Source: Paenibacillus sp. FSL R10-2734 (GTDB lineage: Bacteria > Bacillota > Bacilli > Paenibacillales > Paenibacillaceae). From it: DNA of 64,000 bases. The notes beneath the pieces are model-generated. The model saw only the letters and a program-made list of their open reading frames with translations. It was not told where the DNA came from and searched no databases. The stretch is from assembly GCF_037963865.1 (NCBI RefSeq), contig NZ_CP150170.1, positions 4,464,001 to 4,528,000 on the forward strand, written 5' to 3'. Positions 44,814 through 53,397 of the stretch are shown here, one piece after another; position 1 is the stretch's first letter, and every line of letters begins with the position of its first letter. Made by a program: the position numbers and the translations under genes.

Positions 44814-45443
44814 CTATAGTTCTTTCTTACATTTTACCATTATAAAATTTATTGAGGGTTTATTGATCATGTCCTTGTGAGGCTCGTCAATTTCAGAGAA
44901 CTCAACTAGTCCATAGGCGTCAAACTCTTGTGTAATGGATTCAGCATCATAAAAAAATATTTTCACGCCATAATCCATCTCGTAATAATCTTTATCCAAT
45001 AGCGCACCTTTTCCAAACATAGGCGCTTTTTTCGATACTGTTGTAAAAATCATATATCCATTTGGTTTTAACTGGTTATAGCAATCTTTAATAAACTTCT
45101 CTCTCTCACTTCGATTCAATAAATGAATAAGAGCATGGCAAAATATACCGTCATAGAGCGTGTTATCAAAAGGCATATCAGTTACCGAACCATGAAAAAT
45201 GCTAATATCAAGTCCACTCTGCCTCGCCAAATCAATCGCTGTTTGTGAAATCTCAATCCCTGTTACATTTATTCCACTCTCAATAAAAACCTTCGCATTT
45301 CTACCATATCCAATACCAGGGACCAATATGTTTTTAATGTTCGTTTCAAGAAAAAAGTCTTTAGTGGCGATTGCAGCGTCTGTAGGTTCAAATCCCCACA
45401 TCGTTTGTTTTTCCATAAAGCTTGATTCCCAGAATTCCGTCAT
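44814..45443 (-). CDS. SAM-dependent methyltransferase (TehB-like)
   Basis: The protein is 209 residues with AGGAG upstream of the ATG. Motif I is ILVPGIGYGRNAKVFIE, followed by GIEISQTAIDLA and the motif IV segment YDGIFCHALIHLLN. It fits the TehB/thiopurine-type methyltransferases of about 200 residues. The insertion element begins directly beyond its stop. The substrate is unknown. Confidence 0.87.
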   Translation of the reverse strand: MTEFWESSFMEKQTMWGFEPTDAAIATKDFFLETNIKNILVPGIGYGRNAKVFIESGINVTGIEISQTAIDLARQSGLDISIFHGSVTDMPFDNTLYDGIFCHALIHLLNRSEREKFIKDCYNQLKPNGYMIFTTVSKKAPMFGKGALLDKDYYEMDYGVKIFFYDAESITQEFDAYGLVEFSEIDEPHKDMINKPSINFIMVKCKKEL

Positions 45444-45517
45444 ATCATAATCTCCTTTATATTATAGTCATTACAGACTTATATTATCTTTAATACTTTC
45501 CAAAAAAGAACGGATCT

Positions 45518-45916
45518 TTACTCCGTCTTCATTGTTTTCGCCAAATCTGCAATTTTCTTGTTCTCTAAGTACTGCTCCATCTGTCTTTCTGCGTCAATCA
45601 CTACCTGTTGAATCAGACACTCGCTTCCGTGATCAAAGCTACATTCGAACAATGAAGCAGTCCCTTCGATCGCATGGATAATATCCAGAAAAGAGATATC
45701 TTCGGACTTCCGTCTGAGACGGTACCCACCGTTTGCACCGGGCGCAGATTGAATCAGTCCAGCCTTCACTAGCTTGGTCATCATTTTGGACAGATAGGTT
45801 TGTGAAACACCCAGCTTCTCAGCAAGCAATTGAACGCCTACGGGCTTATCGGACGCCGCCGTCACAAGATAAAGCATTGCATGAAGCGCATAGTCTGTCG
45901 CTTGGGAATATTTCAT
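45518..45916 (-). CDS. Rrf2 family regulator
   Basis: The protein is 132 residues. The helix-turn-helix reads YALHAMLYLVTAASDKPVGVQLLAEKLGVSQTYLSKMMTKLVKAGLI, with the wing GANGGYRLRR. Only two of the Fe-S Cys positions are present (ECSFDHGSEC), so it is more like the cluster-free or redox types such as YwnA/CymR than NsrR or IscR. Ribosome site GGAGG. Its promoter holds a 7-base inverted repeat, as expected for autoregulation. Confidence 0.9.
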   Translation of the reverse strand: MKYSQATDYALHAMLYLVTAASDKPVGVQLLAEKLGVSQTYLSKMMTKLVKAGLIQSAPGANGGYRLRRKSEDISFLDIIHAIEGTASLFECSFDHGSECLIQQVVIDAERQMEQYLENKKIADLAKTMKTE

Positions 45917-45928
45917 TCAGCACCTCCA

Positions 45929-45975
45929 TTAACGACTTTGAAAATCCATAATAACTCTAATCGTTAAAAAAGACA
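45929..45975 (-). promoter_or_regulatory. rrf2 promoter with inverted repeat
   Basis: -35 TTGTCT and -10 TATTAT are 17 bases apart on the minus strand. TTAACGA (45929-45935) and TCGTTAA (45961-45967) form a perfect 7-base inverted repeat around the -10; it is a candidate operator for the Rrf2 protein. Confidence 0.5.
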
Positions 45976-46023
45976 AGCATCTACAATGTGCGCCATCGGT
46001 TTATCAAGCTCCATTTGTATAAC

Positions 46024-46551
46024 TTACAATTTGTTTTGTAAGTCTTTAGTCAAATAAAGTAATAGTTCATCATCGACCATGATTGGTTGTCCTGGTATGA
46101 CCGGAACATTGTTATACATCATCCCTCTGCCGTCCAAGATATAACCACGAGAAGTATACATTCTTTGTGCATTACCATAATCCTTGTAGAGCCCTACCCC
46201 TAAACCTATAAATCTAGATGTCTTAGCCGCAATGCGTTCTAGTTCATCAAATAATTTGCTTGCAATCTGCCTTTTTCTATACTCTGGGAAAATATTCAAA
46301 TCGTTAATTTCTGGTGTACGATCCTCACGAAAAAAAGGGTATTTTGATTCATAGAGTAAATGACAGCACCCTGCTAAGGAATCATTGTAATACGCAATTA
46401 ATGTTACCCTTTTACTGGTTTGGTTCTCTTCAAGGCATTTGAGATAATAACCTCCTCGTTGATACCATCCAAATTGTTCAGCGAATTTTTGATCTAGTAA
46501 TTCAGCTTCTTCGATTGTGGTAAGTCTTGTTATGTTGATAATTTCTTTCAT
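46024..46551 (-). CDS. GNAT N-acetyltransferase
   Basis: The protein is 175 residues. GNAT core: NDSLAGCCHLLYES, EINDLNIFPEYRKRQIASKLFDELE and GLGVGLYKDYGNAQRMYTSRGYILDG. It is alone between an Rrf2 gene and a hypothetical gene. The substrate is not readable. Confidence 0.88.
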   Translation of the reverse strand: MKEIINITRLTTIEEAELLDQKFAEQFGWYQRGGYYLKCLEENQTSKRVTLIAYYNDSLAGCCHLLYESKYPFFREDRTPEINDLNIFPEYRKRQIASKLFDELERIAAKTSRFIGLGVGLYKDYGNAQRMYTSRGYILDGRGMMYNNVPVIPGQPIMVDDELLLYLTKDLQNKL

Positions 46552-46567
46552 CTTTTCCCCTCCATCC

Positions 46568-46972
46568 CTATTTAATCACCCTAACAACAGGTTCTGATGT
46601 TGAAATAATATCAATGACATGATCAATACAATAGATCCCATAGTGCTTAAATGGATTTGGGAAATCCTTTGATGCGAATATTCCATTAGAAATAAAATCA
46701 AGATACCTTGATTTCTTATAAATCCTAAATATTTTTCCGTCAAATTCTTCATAATCATCCCAAGAAGTAAAGAATTCATTTCTAATCGAATATGCAATGT
46801 ATGAGTAAAAATCAACTTGTATTAATGAATTGCTTTTCTCTCCAACCATAAGTGGATCAGGTCTATCACTAACTTTGCTTTTACAAAAAGATAACCTTAG
46901 TTGATTTACCTCTGGCTCTATTAGACCAAAGAAAACGATATCCTGCAATTCTTTTAAATCTGTATATTTCAT
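46568..46972 (-). CDS. Hypothetical protein
   Basis: The protein is 134 residues with a soluble, mixed alpha/beta look; it has no signal or membrane segment. It starts MKYTDLKELQDIVFFGLIEPEV with GAGGGG ahead of the ATG and lies 16 bases upstream of the GNAT gene, so the two may be co-transcribed. I do not recognise the family. An immunity-protein-like role is possible for such proteins but nothing here supports it. Confidence 0.6.
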   Translation of the reverse strand: MKYTDLKELQDIVFFGLIEPEVNQLRLSFCKSKVSDRPDPLMVGEKSNSLIQVDFYSYIAYSIRNEFFTSWDDYEEFDGKIFRIYKKSRYLDFISNGIFASKDFPNPFKHYGIYCIDHVIDIISTSEPVVRVIK

Positions 46973-47013
46973 CTCATCCCCTCCTCATCCCTAATTTATT
47001 CTCATTCCAAGTA

Positions 47014-47787
47014 CTACTCTTTCACTTTACGGTTAGCTTTAACATGTTTGAGCTGAGCAACTATAATGACACTAATAATGACCAGAAGGAACCACGAACT
47101 GATCTTGCTGACACTAACCACATGCCATACATAATTCTGATCAGGATATTTCCAAGCATTAAAGAATGTAGCGATATTCTCAGCTAACCAGATAAAAAAA
47201 CCTACCAAGAAAAAAGCCAGTGTCAAAGGCATCCGATAAGTAGTGTTTCGTACCCGATATATGATCCAAGTTTTCCAAAAAACAATGAGCACAAGACCCT
47301 TTAGCCACCAGCGAAAATCAGGAATAAAGTGATGCGTGAAAAAGTTCAGATAGATGGCTGCCCCGAGCGATCCAGCAATAGCAAGTCCCGGCCAGCCGGT
47401 CATATCCATTTTCAGTCTACGCCAAATTTGACACATATAACTCGCGACACTCGCATACATAAACCCGCTATAAAGCGGTACTCCAAATATCTTGGTAAGC
47501 CCAGGCTCAGGGTATGACCATGACCCCATTCTTATCTTATAAATTTCCAGCAGCAAACCAATAATGTGAAATACACAGATTACTTTAATTTCATCTAGTG
47601 TCTCTAATCCAGTACGGTACATAAGATATTGAACGGTAAGCAATATAATAAGAATGGCATCATATCGGTAAATATAAGGCAGGTCTATTACGTTAGAGAG
47701 AGCTAAAGTCCCAAAAATCGCAATAGGAAATATGCAGCTCATCGCCTGATGATAGCCAAAATGCAAAAGCTGTGTTATTGATTTCAA
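47014..47787 (-). CDS. DUF817 family membrane protein
   Basis: The protein is 257 residues with about eight predicted membrane helices. Segments such as GLETLDEIKVICVFHIIGLLLEIYKIRMGSWSYPEP and FGVPLYSGFMYASVASY are those of DUF817. No function is known. A fragment that looks like this gene recurs at about 52080. Confidence 0.85.
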   Translation of the reverse strand: MKSITQLLHFGYHQAMSCIFPIAIFGTLALSNVIDLPYIYRYDAILIILLTVQYLMYRTGLETLDEIKVICVFHIIGLLLEIYKIRMGSWSYPEPGLTKIFGVPLYSGFMYASVASYMCQIWRRLKMDMTGWPGLAIAGSLGAAIYLNFFTHHFIPDFRWWLKGLVLIVFWKTWIIYRVRNTTYRMPLTLAFFLVGFFIWLAENIATFFNAWKYPDQNYVWHVVSVSKISSWFLLVIISVIIVAQLKHVKANRKVKE

Positions 47788-47858
47788 TGATGCTCTCTCC
47801 TTTTCAGATCATGCAATGCTAATCTTTTCATTCTGTAATGTCGAATACCCATTTACAC

Positions 47859-48074
47859 TTAAGTGTTTTTATCTATTTTGAATTCTAAAATATCTCCTGG
47901 CTGACATTCTAAGGCCTTGCAGATTGCCTCTAATGTTGATAATCGAATCGCTTTTGCCTTTCCATTCTTCAATATAGAAAGATTCGCCATCGTGATTCCA
48001 ACCTTATCCGAAAGCTCTGTAACGCTCATTTTCCTTTTAGCTAGCATCACGTCAATATTGGTTATTATCGCCAT
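47859..48074 (-). CDS. YozG-like XRE regulator, copy 1
   Basis: The protein is 71 residues from the ATG at 48074 with GAGGTG upstream (the frame to 48083 begins at GTG). It is a compact Cro/CI-type helix-turn-helix: MLAKRKMSVTELSDKVGITMANLSILKNGKAKAIRLSTLEAICKALECQPGDILEF. It lies directly downstream of a DUF2975 gene. Copy 2 at 48775 is nearly identical. It probably controls its own unit. Confidence 0.88.
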   Translation of the reverse strand: MAIITNIDVMLAKRKMSVTELSDKVGITMANLSILKNGKAKAIRLSTLEAICKALECQPGDILEFKIDKNT

Positions 48075-48084
48075 TGTTTTCACC

Positions 48085-48558
48085 TCAGACTGTTAAGTCA
48101 TTTTCTAATTTTATTACTATGGCATTTTTTATGAGTTTTTGAAGAACAGCAGCAAAGACTGCAATCACAATTGGAGCACAAGTCATTACTAGTCCGAGTA
48201 CTATTAGGCCTGGTGCATCGGCTTCCTGTGCCATTTTATAGATGAGTGGCATTCCTATCGCAAATAAGAGACTGATAATGATTGCACAGTATTTAATATT
48301 ACTTAAAGCCTTTACGGATAATTCTGAGAAAGGTATGTTCTTGTCAATATAGCTCAGTAGCCTTAACGCTTGGTATAATGCAACAAAATATACTATTGCG
48401 GTTGCATATACCCCTACAAGCACGGGGTAAATCAAATAAAGCGGATAATCTCCTGCTGCTTTATTTGGTATCGTGGGCAACCAAAATATACACAAAGCTA
48501 GAACCGGAATCCCAATAAGAATAACAACTACCTTTAAAAAGAGTGTTTCTCGTTTCAT
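48085..48558 (-). CDS. DUF2975 membrane protein, copy 1
   Basis: The protein is 157 residues from the ATG at 48558 with GAGGTG upstream. It has four predicted membrane helices; YFVALYQALRLLSYIDKNIPFSELSVKALSNIK is the DUF2975 signature. Its stop lies about 11 bases from the XRE start. DUF2975 proteins are usually paired with YozG-type regulators, function unknown. Copy 2 is at 49001. Confidence 0.88.
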   Translation of the reverse strand: MKRETLFLKVVVILIGIPVLALCIFWLPTIPNKAAGDYPLYLIYPVLVGVYATAIVYFVALYQALRLLSYIDKNIPFSELSVKALSNIKYCAIIISLLFAIGMPLIYKMAQEADAPGLIVLGLVMTCAPIVIAVFAAVLQKLIKNAIVIKLENDLTV

Positions 48559-48592
48559 AAAATCCACCTCACAAAGTTATTAACATGAATTC

Positions 48593-48623
48593 AATTTACC
48601 ATATCATTTATCGTTTTACAATA
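48593..48623 (-). promoter_or_regulatory. Promoter of DUF2975/XRE copy 1
   Basis: -35 TTGTAA and -10 TAAATT are 17 bases apart. TATTGT-AAA-ACGATA (48609-48623) is a near-perfect dyad over the -35. Copy 2 has the same promoter and dyad. Confidence 0.7.
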
Positions 48624-48662
48624 TATTTTGATTGTATTACAAATATTTTTTATCTTTAATAA

Positions 48663-48703
48663 CAAAAAAGGCCTCCTCCTCATAAAGATCGAGGAAGGAG
48701 CCC
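48663..48703 (-). terminator. Terminator after DUF2975/XRE copy 2
   Basis: GGCTCCTTCCTC pairs with GAGGAGGAGGCC with one to two mismatches; then TTTTTTGTT on the minus strand. It separates the two copies. Confidence 0.8.
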
Positions 48704-48774
48704 TGCTAGGAAATGAAGTGATTATAAAAAAACAAAAGAGGATAGTGCGGCCTCTAATGTTCAATTATTTTTTC

Positions 48775-48990
48775 TTAAGTATCCTCTTCACTTTTGTATT
48801 CTAAAATATCGCCTGGTTGACAATCTAAGGCCTTGCAGATCGCCTCTAATGTTGATAATCGTACCGCTTTTGCCTTTCCATTTTTCAATATAGATAGGTT
48901 AGCCATTGTTATTCCAACCCGCTCCGAAAGTTCGGTTACGCTCATTTTTCGTTTAGCCAGCATGACATCGATATTGATTATAATCGCCAT
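48775..48990 (-). CDS. YozG-like XRE regulator, copy 2
   Basis: The protein is 71 residues. The helix-turn-helix MLAKRKMSVTELSERVGITMANLSILKNGKAKAVRLSTLEAIC is almost identical to copy 1; the tail (EYKSEEDT) has diverged. It follows DUF2975 copy 2 by 10 bases. Probably an autoregulator of its pair. Confidence 0.88.
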   Translation of the reverse strand: MAIIINIDVMLAKRKMSVTELSERVGITMANLSILKNGKAKAVRLSTLEAICKALDCQPGDILEYKSEEDT

Positions 48991-49000
48991 TGTATTCTCC

Positions 49001-49483
49001 TCAGACCGTTAAGTCATTTTCTGATTTTATATCAATAGCTTCCTTCAAAAGCTTTTGAAGCACTGCAGCAAAAACGGCGATCACCATGGAAGCAAAAATC
49101 ACAACCATTCCGATGACTATGATACCCGGGGCATCATCTCTCTCTGCGACGAGATAGAAAAGTGGCATCCCTACCACATAAATACCACTGATTAAAATTG
49201 CACAGTTCCTTATGTTTTTTAATACCTGTACAGATAATTCTGAAAACGCGTTATTCTTGTCAATATACCCTAACAGTTTAAATGCTTGATACAGTGCAAT
49301 GTAAAAAGGTATCGCCGATGCATACAAATCGATGGCCAGGAGATATTCAATAAAACTATAATCGGGGTATAATTCTGCTGCATAATTCGAGATCGCAGGC
49401 ACAAAAAATATACACAAAGCTAGAACCGGAATTCCAATAAGAACAACAGCTATCTTTAAAAAAAGTGTTGACCCTCGTTCCAT
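49001..49483 (-). CDS. DUF2975 membrane protein, copy 2
   Basis: The protein is 160 residues from the ATG at 49483 with GAGGTG upstream. It has four predicted membrane helices and the segment LYQAFKLLGYIDKNNAFSELSVQVLKNIR. It is clearly paralogous to copy 1, with the conserved N-terminus and the ending KSENDLTV / KLENDLTV, while the second loop has diverged. Confidence 0.88.
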   Translation of the reverse strand: MERGSTLFLKIAVVLIGIPVLALCIFFVPAISNYAAELYPDYSFIEYLLAIDLYASAIPFYIALYQAFKLLGYIDKNNAFSELSVQVLKNIRNCAILISGIYVVGMPLFYLVAERDDAPGIIVIGMVVIFASMVIAVFAAVLQKLLKEAIDIKSENDLTV

Positions 49484-49515
49484 AAAGCACACCTCACAAA
49501 GTTATTTTCAAATTG

Positions 49516-49546
49516 AATTTAACATATAATTTATCGTTTTACAATA
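49516..49546 (-). promoter_or_regulatory. Promoter of DUF2975/XRE copy 2
   Basis: -35 TTGTAA and -10 TAAATT are 17 bases apart, with the same TATTGT-AAA-ACGATA dyad over the -35 as copy 1. Confidence 0.7.
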
Positions 49547-49610
49547 TATTTGGATTGATTTATAATATAGGCGTTATTTTCTCCTTTTTATTCTTATTCT
49601 TAGATAATGC

Positions 49611-49646
49611 TTAAAAAGGCTCCCGATTAGTCAGCAGCCTTTTGTT
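49611..49646 (-). terminator. Terminator of the P-loop kinase gene
   Basis: AAAAGGCT pairs with AGCCTTTT around a 14-base loop; T run on the minus strand. Confidence 0.75.
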
Positions 49647-49689
49647 TAGTCCATGTTTCTTAAATTAATCTTCTCTCAGCTCTCTATTT

Positions 49690-50337
49690 TTAAAGATCGA
49701 TAGTTGTTTTATTTGCAAGAACATAACCTTCATTGGAATTTTGTATAACGATATCAAAATTTCGATGGAAAGGATGCATAAATAAATCATACTGAATTCT
49801 ACGGTCTTCATGAGATTTTCTTAAATAATTAATGTCCGTCCCTCTTTCAGTGACATCACGAAGACTCCTTCTCATCAATTCAGTTTCTCCATCTGTATAT
49901 AAGTACACCTTCAGATCAAATAAATTCGGGTCCGCAAAAGCAACGCTCATGCCTTCTACAATATTCACTCTGTTTTGCGAAGATATTAAAGTACTCTTTA
50001 AATAATTCGTGTCTATTGTATAAAAATCTAAACCCTCTCTCATCATTCGAATGTCTCTCTCTAAAGCGGATATATTATGTGCAGCAGGATGACAAGCTGT
50101 CATTTTATTACTATGATGTTCACGATTATATACATAGTCAATTAAAGTGTACTTTCTAAGATGAGAGCCGATAATATACGGGTCAGTATTCATATAATTC
50201 ACTTTCTCATGACCGAGAAGCTTTAAAAGATTATGGGCAAATGTTGTCTTTCCAGATGCACCATGACCCGAAATCCCTATGATGACTCTTTCCTCACTGC
50301 TTATCGAATTGGCTATTTTATTTAATACCTTATCCAT
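49690..50337 (-). CDS. Uridine kinase-like P-loop protein
   Basis: The protein is 215 residues. Walker A GHGASGKTTFAHNLL; a D residue in NTDPYIIGSH where uridine kinases have the catalytic Asp; EGMSVAF and the LID-like RRSLRDVTERGTD. It resembles the uridine kinase/phosphoribulokinase family. The substrate may be different. It is the downstream partner of a hypothetical membrane protein. Confidence 0.78.
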   Translation of the reverse strand: MDKVLNKIANSISSEERVIIGISGHGASGKTTFAHNLLKLLGHEKVNYMNTDPYIIGSHLRKYTLIDYVYNREHHSNKMTACHPAAHNISALERDIRMMREGLDFYTIDTNYLKSTLISSQNRVNIVEGMSVAFADPNLFDLKVYLYTDGETELMRRSLRDVTERGTDINYLRKSHEDRRIQYDLFMHPFHRNFDIVIQNSNEGYVLANKTTIDL

Positions 50338-50379
50338 ATTGCTCCTCCATGTGGTCGATATTTACATGTTTTTATCAGT

Positions 50380-51069
50380 TTAATTCCTAAATACTTCCTT
50401 TTTCTGACCATCCTTGACGAACTCCACACCAAATTGATTGGTATTACCATTTGCACCAAATTCAGCGATCATAACATCAGGCTTGCTTTCAAATTGAATG
50501 TTATACTTAATGTTCGACCTTGGCAGCAAGGTAATCTCTTGAGGCTGAATCTTTACGAATGACCAGATCCCTTGAGAATTACCGTACTCTCGAAAGATCG
50601 GACGAATCTTAACGGTTTCATTTTGTCCGCCATAATTGATAAGCCTGATTGTACATTGAATCTTCACTATATCCTCTTGAGTACCGTACATACAGTCCGA
50701 ATCTTTTTCCAGAAAATCAACTACTTTAACCCCTTCATTTTTAACATTCACAAGATAATATAATTGCTCAGTGAGGATTGGATACAAATAAATAAAAATG
50801 ATGCAATAAAGAATTACGCTTCTGCCCACATATTTTTTGTAACGCTGCTTAAAGTACTTTATAGTTAAATTCCCACTGACAATTAACATAATTATCCCGA
50901 AAATTACTGAGTAATGTAAACCTTGGTTTGTAGCAGCTTCACTCCAAGGTGGGATTCCAATCATTCTAAAGAGATAATCTCCAACAATAGTCCCCTGATG
51001 TGTGATACCCACAAATATTAAAGAAAACAGCAAAAATAAAATATATAGCCATCCTTTAATTCTGGTCAC
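50380..51069 (-). CDS. Hypothetical membrane protein
   Basis: The protein is 229 residues from a GTG at 51069 with AGGAGGGG upstream; the frame to 51090 runs through that site. It has three predicted membrane helices (about 5-25, 50-75, 85-105) and an extracytoplasmic beta-rich C-terminal domain. Neither domain was recognised. A gap of about 40 bases separates it from the kinase-like gene. Confidence 0.65.
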   Translation of the reverse strand: MTRIKGWLYILFLLFSLIFVGITHQGTIVGDYLFRMIGIPPWSEAATNQGLHYSVIFGIIMLIVSGNLTIKYFKQRYKKYVGRSVILYCIIFIYLYPILTEQLYYLVNVKNEGVKVVDFLEKDSDCMYGTQEDIVKIQCTIRLINYGGQNETVKIRPIFREYGNSQGIWSFVKIQPQEITLLPRSNIKYNIQFESKPDVMIAEFGANGNTNQFGVEFVKDGQKKEVFRN

Positions 51070-51224
51070 TTCACCCCTCCTAAGCAGCAACGGTTGGTTA
51101 TATCTTCTGTATCCTCCGATGAAAGACTCCTATGCGTTTGCAGTACAGAGTCCTTTAATATTATCATACTAATTAGGATTAATCTGGTAAATAACATTCA
51201 TTGTTAAACTATCCTGTCAAACAG

Positions 51225-51263
51225 AAAGAACAGGCTGTCGAATATACCGACAGCCTGTTCTGA
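51225..51263 (-). terminator. Terminator of the acetyltransferase gene
   Basis: A perfect 13-base stem GAACAGGCTGTCG / CGACAGCCTGTTC with a short loop on the minus strand, though the following T run is weak. Confidence 0.8.
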
Positions 51264-51268
51264 TTATG

Positions 51269-51925
51269 TTATTGTTTTATTTCCTTTAGATAGAAATCAT
51301 ATAATTGATCAATAGATGAACTTGAAAGTAGATGCGTGGCTTGTTCAATTTTCTCGCGTTTCCAATCGAACCAACGCATTTCCTTTAACTTTTCAATTTC
51401 TCGATCTGTGAAACGTTTTCTGATCTCTCTAGCAGGATTACCGCCTACTATTGAATAGGGTGAGACTTCCTTTACTACAACCGAGCCTGCCGCAACAATA
51501 GCACCTTCACCTATTTTCACACCGGGCATAATCATTGCATTCATTCCAATCCAGGCATCACTTTCAATGATTGTGTCCCCTTTCGACTCGTAAGAGGCTC
51601 CAATCTGATCCACAAACGGATACACGGTAATCCATTCCGAATGATGATTGTGATTCCCACCCATCAGAATAATCACACCACTTGCAATGCAGACATAATT
51701 TCCAATAATCAATTTATCTAAATGCCAACCATAATCTTCGATAGGGTTAAACAACTTTCTCGAGGTTTCGTCTCCCCAGAGATATCTAACGCAACCATTT
51801 TCAAAATCATGATTATCGTAATAACCAGAGTAGTAAGAGTACTCCCCTACCTCAATCATTGGGTTGGTGACAATATCCTTTAAATACTTAATTTCAGACC
51901 AGTGGCTATACAGTTGTGTTTTCAT
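51269..51925 (-). CDS. CatB/Vat-type xenobiotic acetyltransferase
   Basis: The protein is 218 residues. It is a left-handed beta-helix (hexapeptide) acyltransferase with the family's N-terminal VGEYSYYSGYYD, the catalytic His region GGNHNHHSEW and the helix GDTIIESDAWIGMNAMIMPGVKIGEGAIVAAGSVV. Vat proteins modify streptogramin A; related CatB proteins modify chloramphenicol. Many chromosomal members have no proved drug substrate, so a resistance role is only possible. Confidence 0.88.
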   Translation of the reverse strand: MKTQLYSHWSEIKYLKDIVTNPMIEVGEYSYYSGYYDNHDFENGCVRYLWGDETSRKLFNPIEDYGWHLDKLIIGNYVCIASGVIILMGGNHNHHSEWITVYPFVDQIGASYESKGDTIIESDAWIGMNAMIMPGVKIGEGAIVAAGSVVVKEVSPYSIVGGNPAREIRKRFTDREIEKLKEMRWFDWKREKIEQATHLLSSSSIDQLYDFYLKEIKQ

Positions 51926-52034
51926 TCTTTTCCCTCGCTCCTAAGTAATTTATAGCATTTATACTTAGAAGCTCAATACAGTGGCGACATTCTTAAACCG
52001 TTTCAAACGACGAACCATCGTCCTCATCCTTTTC

Positions 52035-52168
52035 CTAATTGATGGGGACATTGTAACAACGATTTAATTCTTCGTCAAATATACAACTCACTTTAATTTC
52101 ATCTAGTATCTTTAATCCACTGACTATACTGTTCATTTATTCTATTTAATACCTGTACAGATAAGGAA
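52035..52168 (-). pseudogene. Scar with fragments similar to DUF2975 and DUF817
   Basis: This lies in the gap between the Vat-type gene and the exported protein. Twenty bases (52145-52164) are identical to 49218-49237 inside DUF2975 copy 2 and read LSVQVL in the same frame. About 30 bases later (52087-52118) 28 of 30 bases match 47581-47612 of the DUF817 gene, reading GLKILDEIKV. The order is that of the genes at 47-49.5 kb. It looks like the remnant of a second, mostly deleted copy of that segment. Confidence 0.45.
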
Positions 52169-52173
52169 CAAAA

Positions 52174-53373
52174 CTAGTACTGACCAAGATCGATAAAATT
52201 CAAATCCATATTAGCTTCATCCTCAGCCTGATTTGTAGCCTCTGTTGATACTGCTTTTCCTTCGTATTCAAGGTTACCGCTTGTCAAATTGAATACATAC
52301 AGACGATTACCTTTAAAATTCTTATATCCCATAATATAGAGATGGTCTTGTTTAAAAGCATAGGTAAAGTTATTACTTATATCTATGTTTGTGTTCTTCA
52401 GGACAGTATCATATTCTTTACTCACGAGATCGTAAGATGTAACATTGAAACCTATATTTTCCTTACTCGATACAGCTTTTTGCAAGAAATAAATTTTCTG
52501 TCCATAGGCATACATAATATTATTCATTAACATTTCATGCCCTTGGAACGCGAGCGGCGAGACTTGTCCCGTCTTAACATCCACATGATATGCCTTTTTA
52601 TGATTGTCTCTACTAATACTTAAAATCCATTGATCGGTGTGCTCCAGATTTTGATTGGCTAACCTTGCGTATTGAGTATCCCCATCTGCTGCTACAGCTT
52701 TAACTCCTGGTAACGCGAGCGGCTCATTCGTAATCTCCTTTGTTGTTAGATTAACACGGATGATCTGCGGTTCAGATACATAACCTGAGGCACTGTGATT
52801 CATAAACAACATAGCAACAAGCTGCCCATCAACAAGCTGTACATTTTGTATATACATATCTAAAACATCATTATCAACACGAATATCGGATGTGATTTCC
52901 AGCGTATTGTTCTTCTCCTTGTTAAGCACAGAAATACCGAGCTTAGCATTCTTCTCGGCTGATGGATCATTTGATTGCTTCGTATCTACTTTCGTATTCA
53001 CATATGCAAGCATTTCCTCATTCTCGTAGAAACCAGAAATGTTCGTCTTACCGCGCATAAACTGACGATGCTCTTCAATCCACCGATCCAATTGCGTTTT
53101 CATTGGTCTTCGATTTAAGCTTTGGCTTATCGCAGACTTTTCATCTGGATAAACTGTACCATTTGTCGTGATATAAGCTGGTTTGATGCCAAAAATACTA
53201 TCCTTAATCATATAATTTCCGTATAAAGCTTTACCTTCTACCAGGGAAGCATCCCCTTGAACCGTTGTCAGCTTATAATTAGGTGGTGTCTCTTGTGAAG
53301 TTTTCACATAATACGTCCCGATTGTAACTACCGCGAACACTACAAGAACAGCGGTAACCATATATTTTCTCAT
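52174..53373 (-). CDS. Exported anchored protein with propeller-like repeats
   Basis: The protein is 399 residues. It has an N-terminal membrane helix (about 5-24) and a long extracytoplasmic domain made of repeated beta strands of the type VNLTTKEITNEPLA, VDVKTGQVSPLAFQG, YDLVSKEYDTVLKN and FNLTSGNLEYEGK, which look like beta-propeller blades. It is the last gene of the GntR-ABC operon and probably a partner of the transporter; its role is not known. Confidence 0.72.
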   Translation of the reverse strand: MRKYMVTAVLVVFAVVTIGTYYVKTSQETPPNYKLTTVQGDASLVEGKALYGNYMIKDSIFGIKPAYITTNGTVYPDEKSAISQSLNRRPMKTQLDRWIEEHRQFMRGKTNISGFYENEEMLAYVNTKVDTKQSNDPSAEKNAKLGISVLNKEKNNTLEITSDIRVDNDVLDMYIQNVQLVDGQLVAMLFMNHSASGYVSEPQIIRVNLTTKEITNEPLALPGVKAVAADGDTQYARLANQNLEHTDQWILSISRDNHKKAYHVDVKTGQVSPLAFQGHEMLMNNIMYAYGQKIYFLQKAVSSKENIGFNVTSYDLVSKEYDTVLKNTNIDISNNFTYAFKQDHLYIMGYKNFKGNRLYVFNLTSGNLEYEGKAVSTEATNQAEDEANMDLNFIDLGQY

Positions 53374-53397
53374 TCCTTAACCTCCATAACCCTTCAA

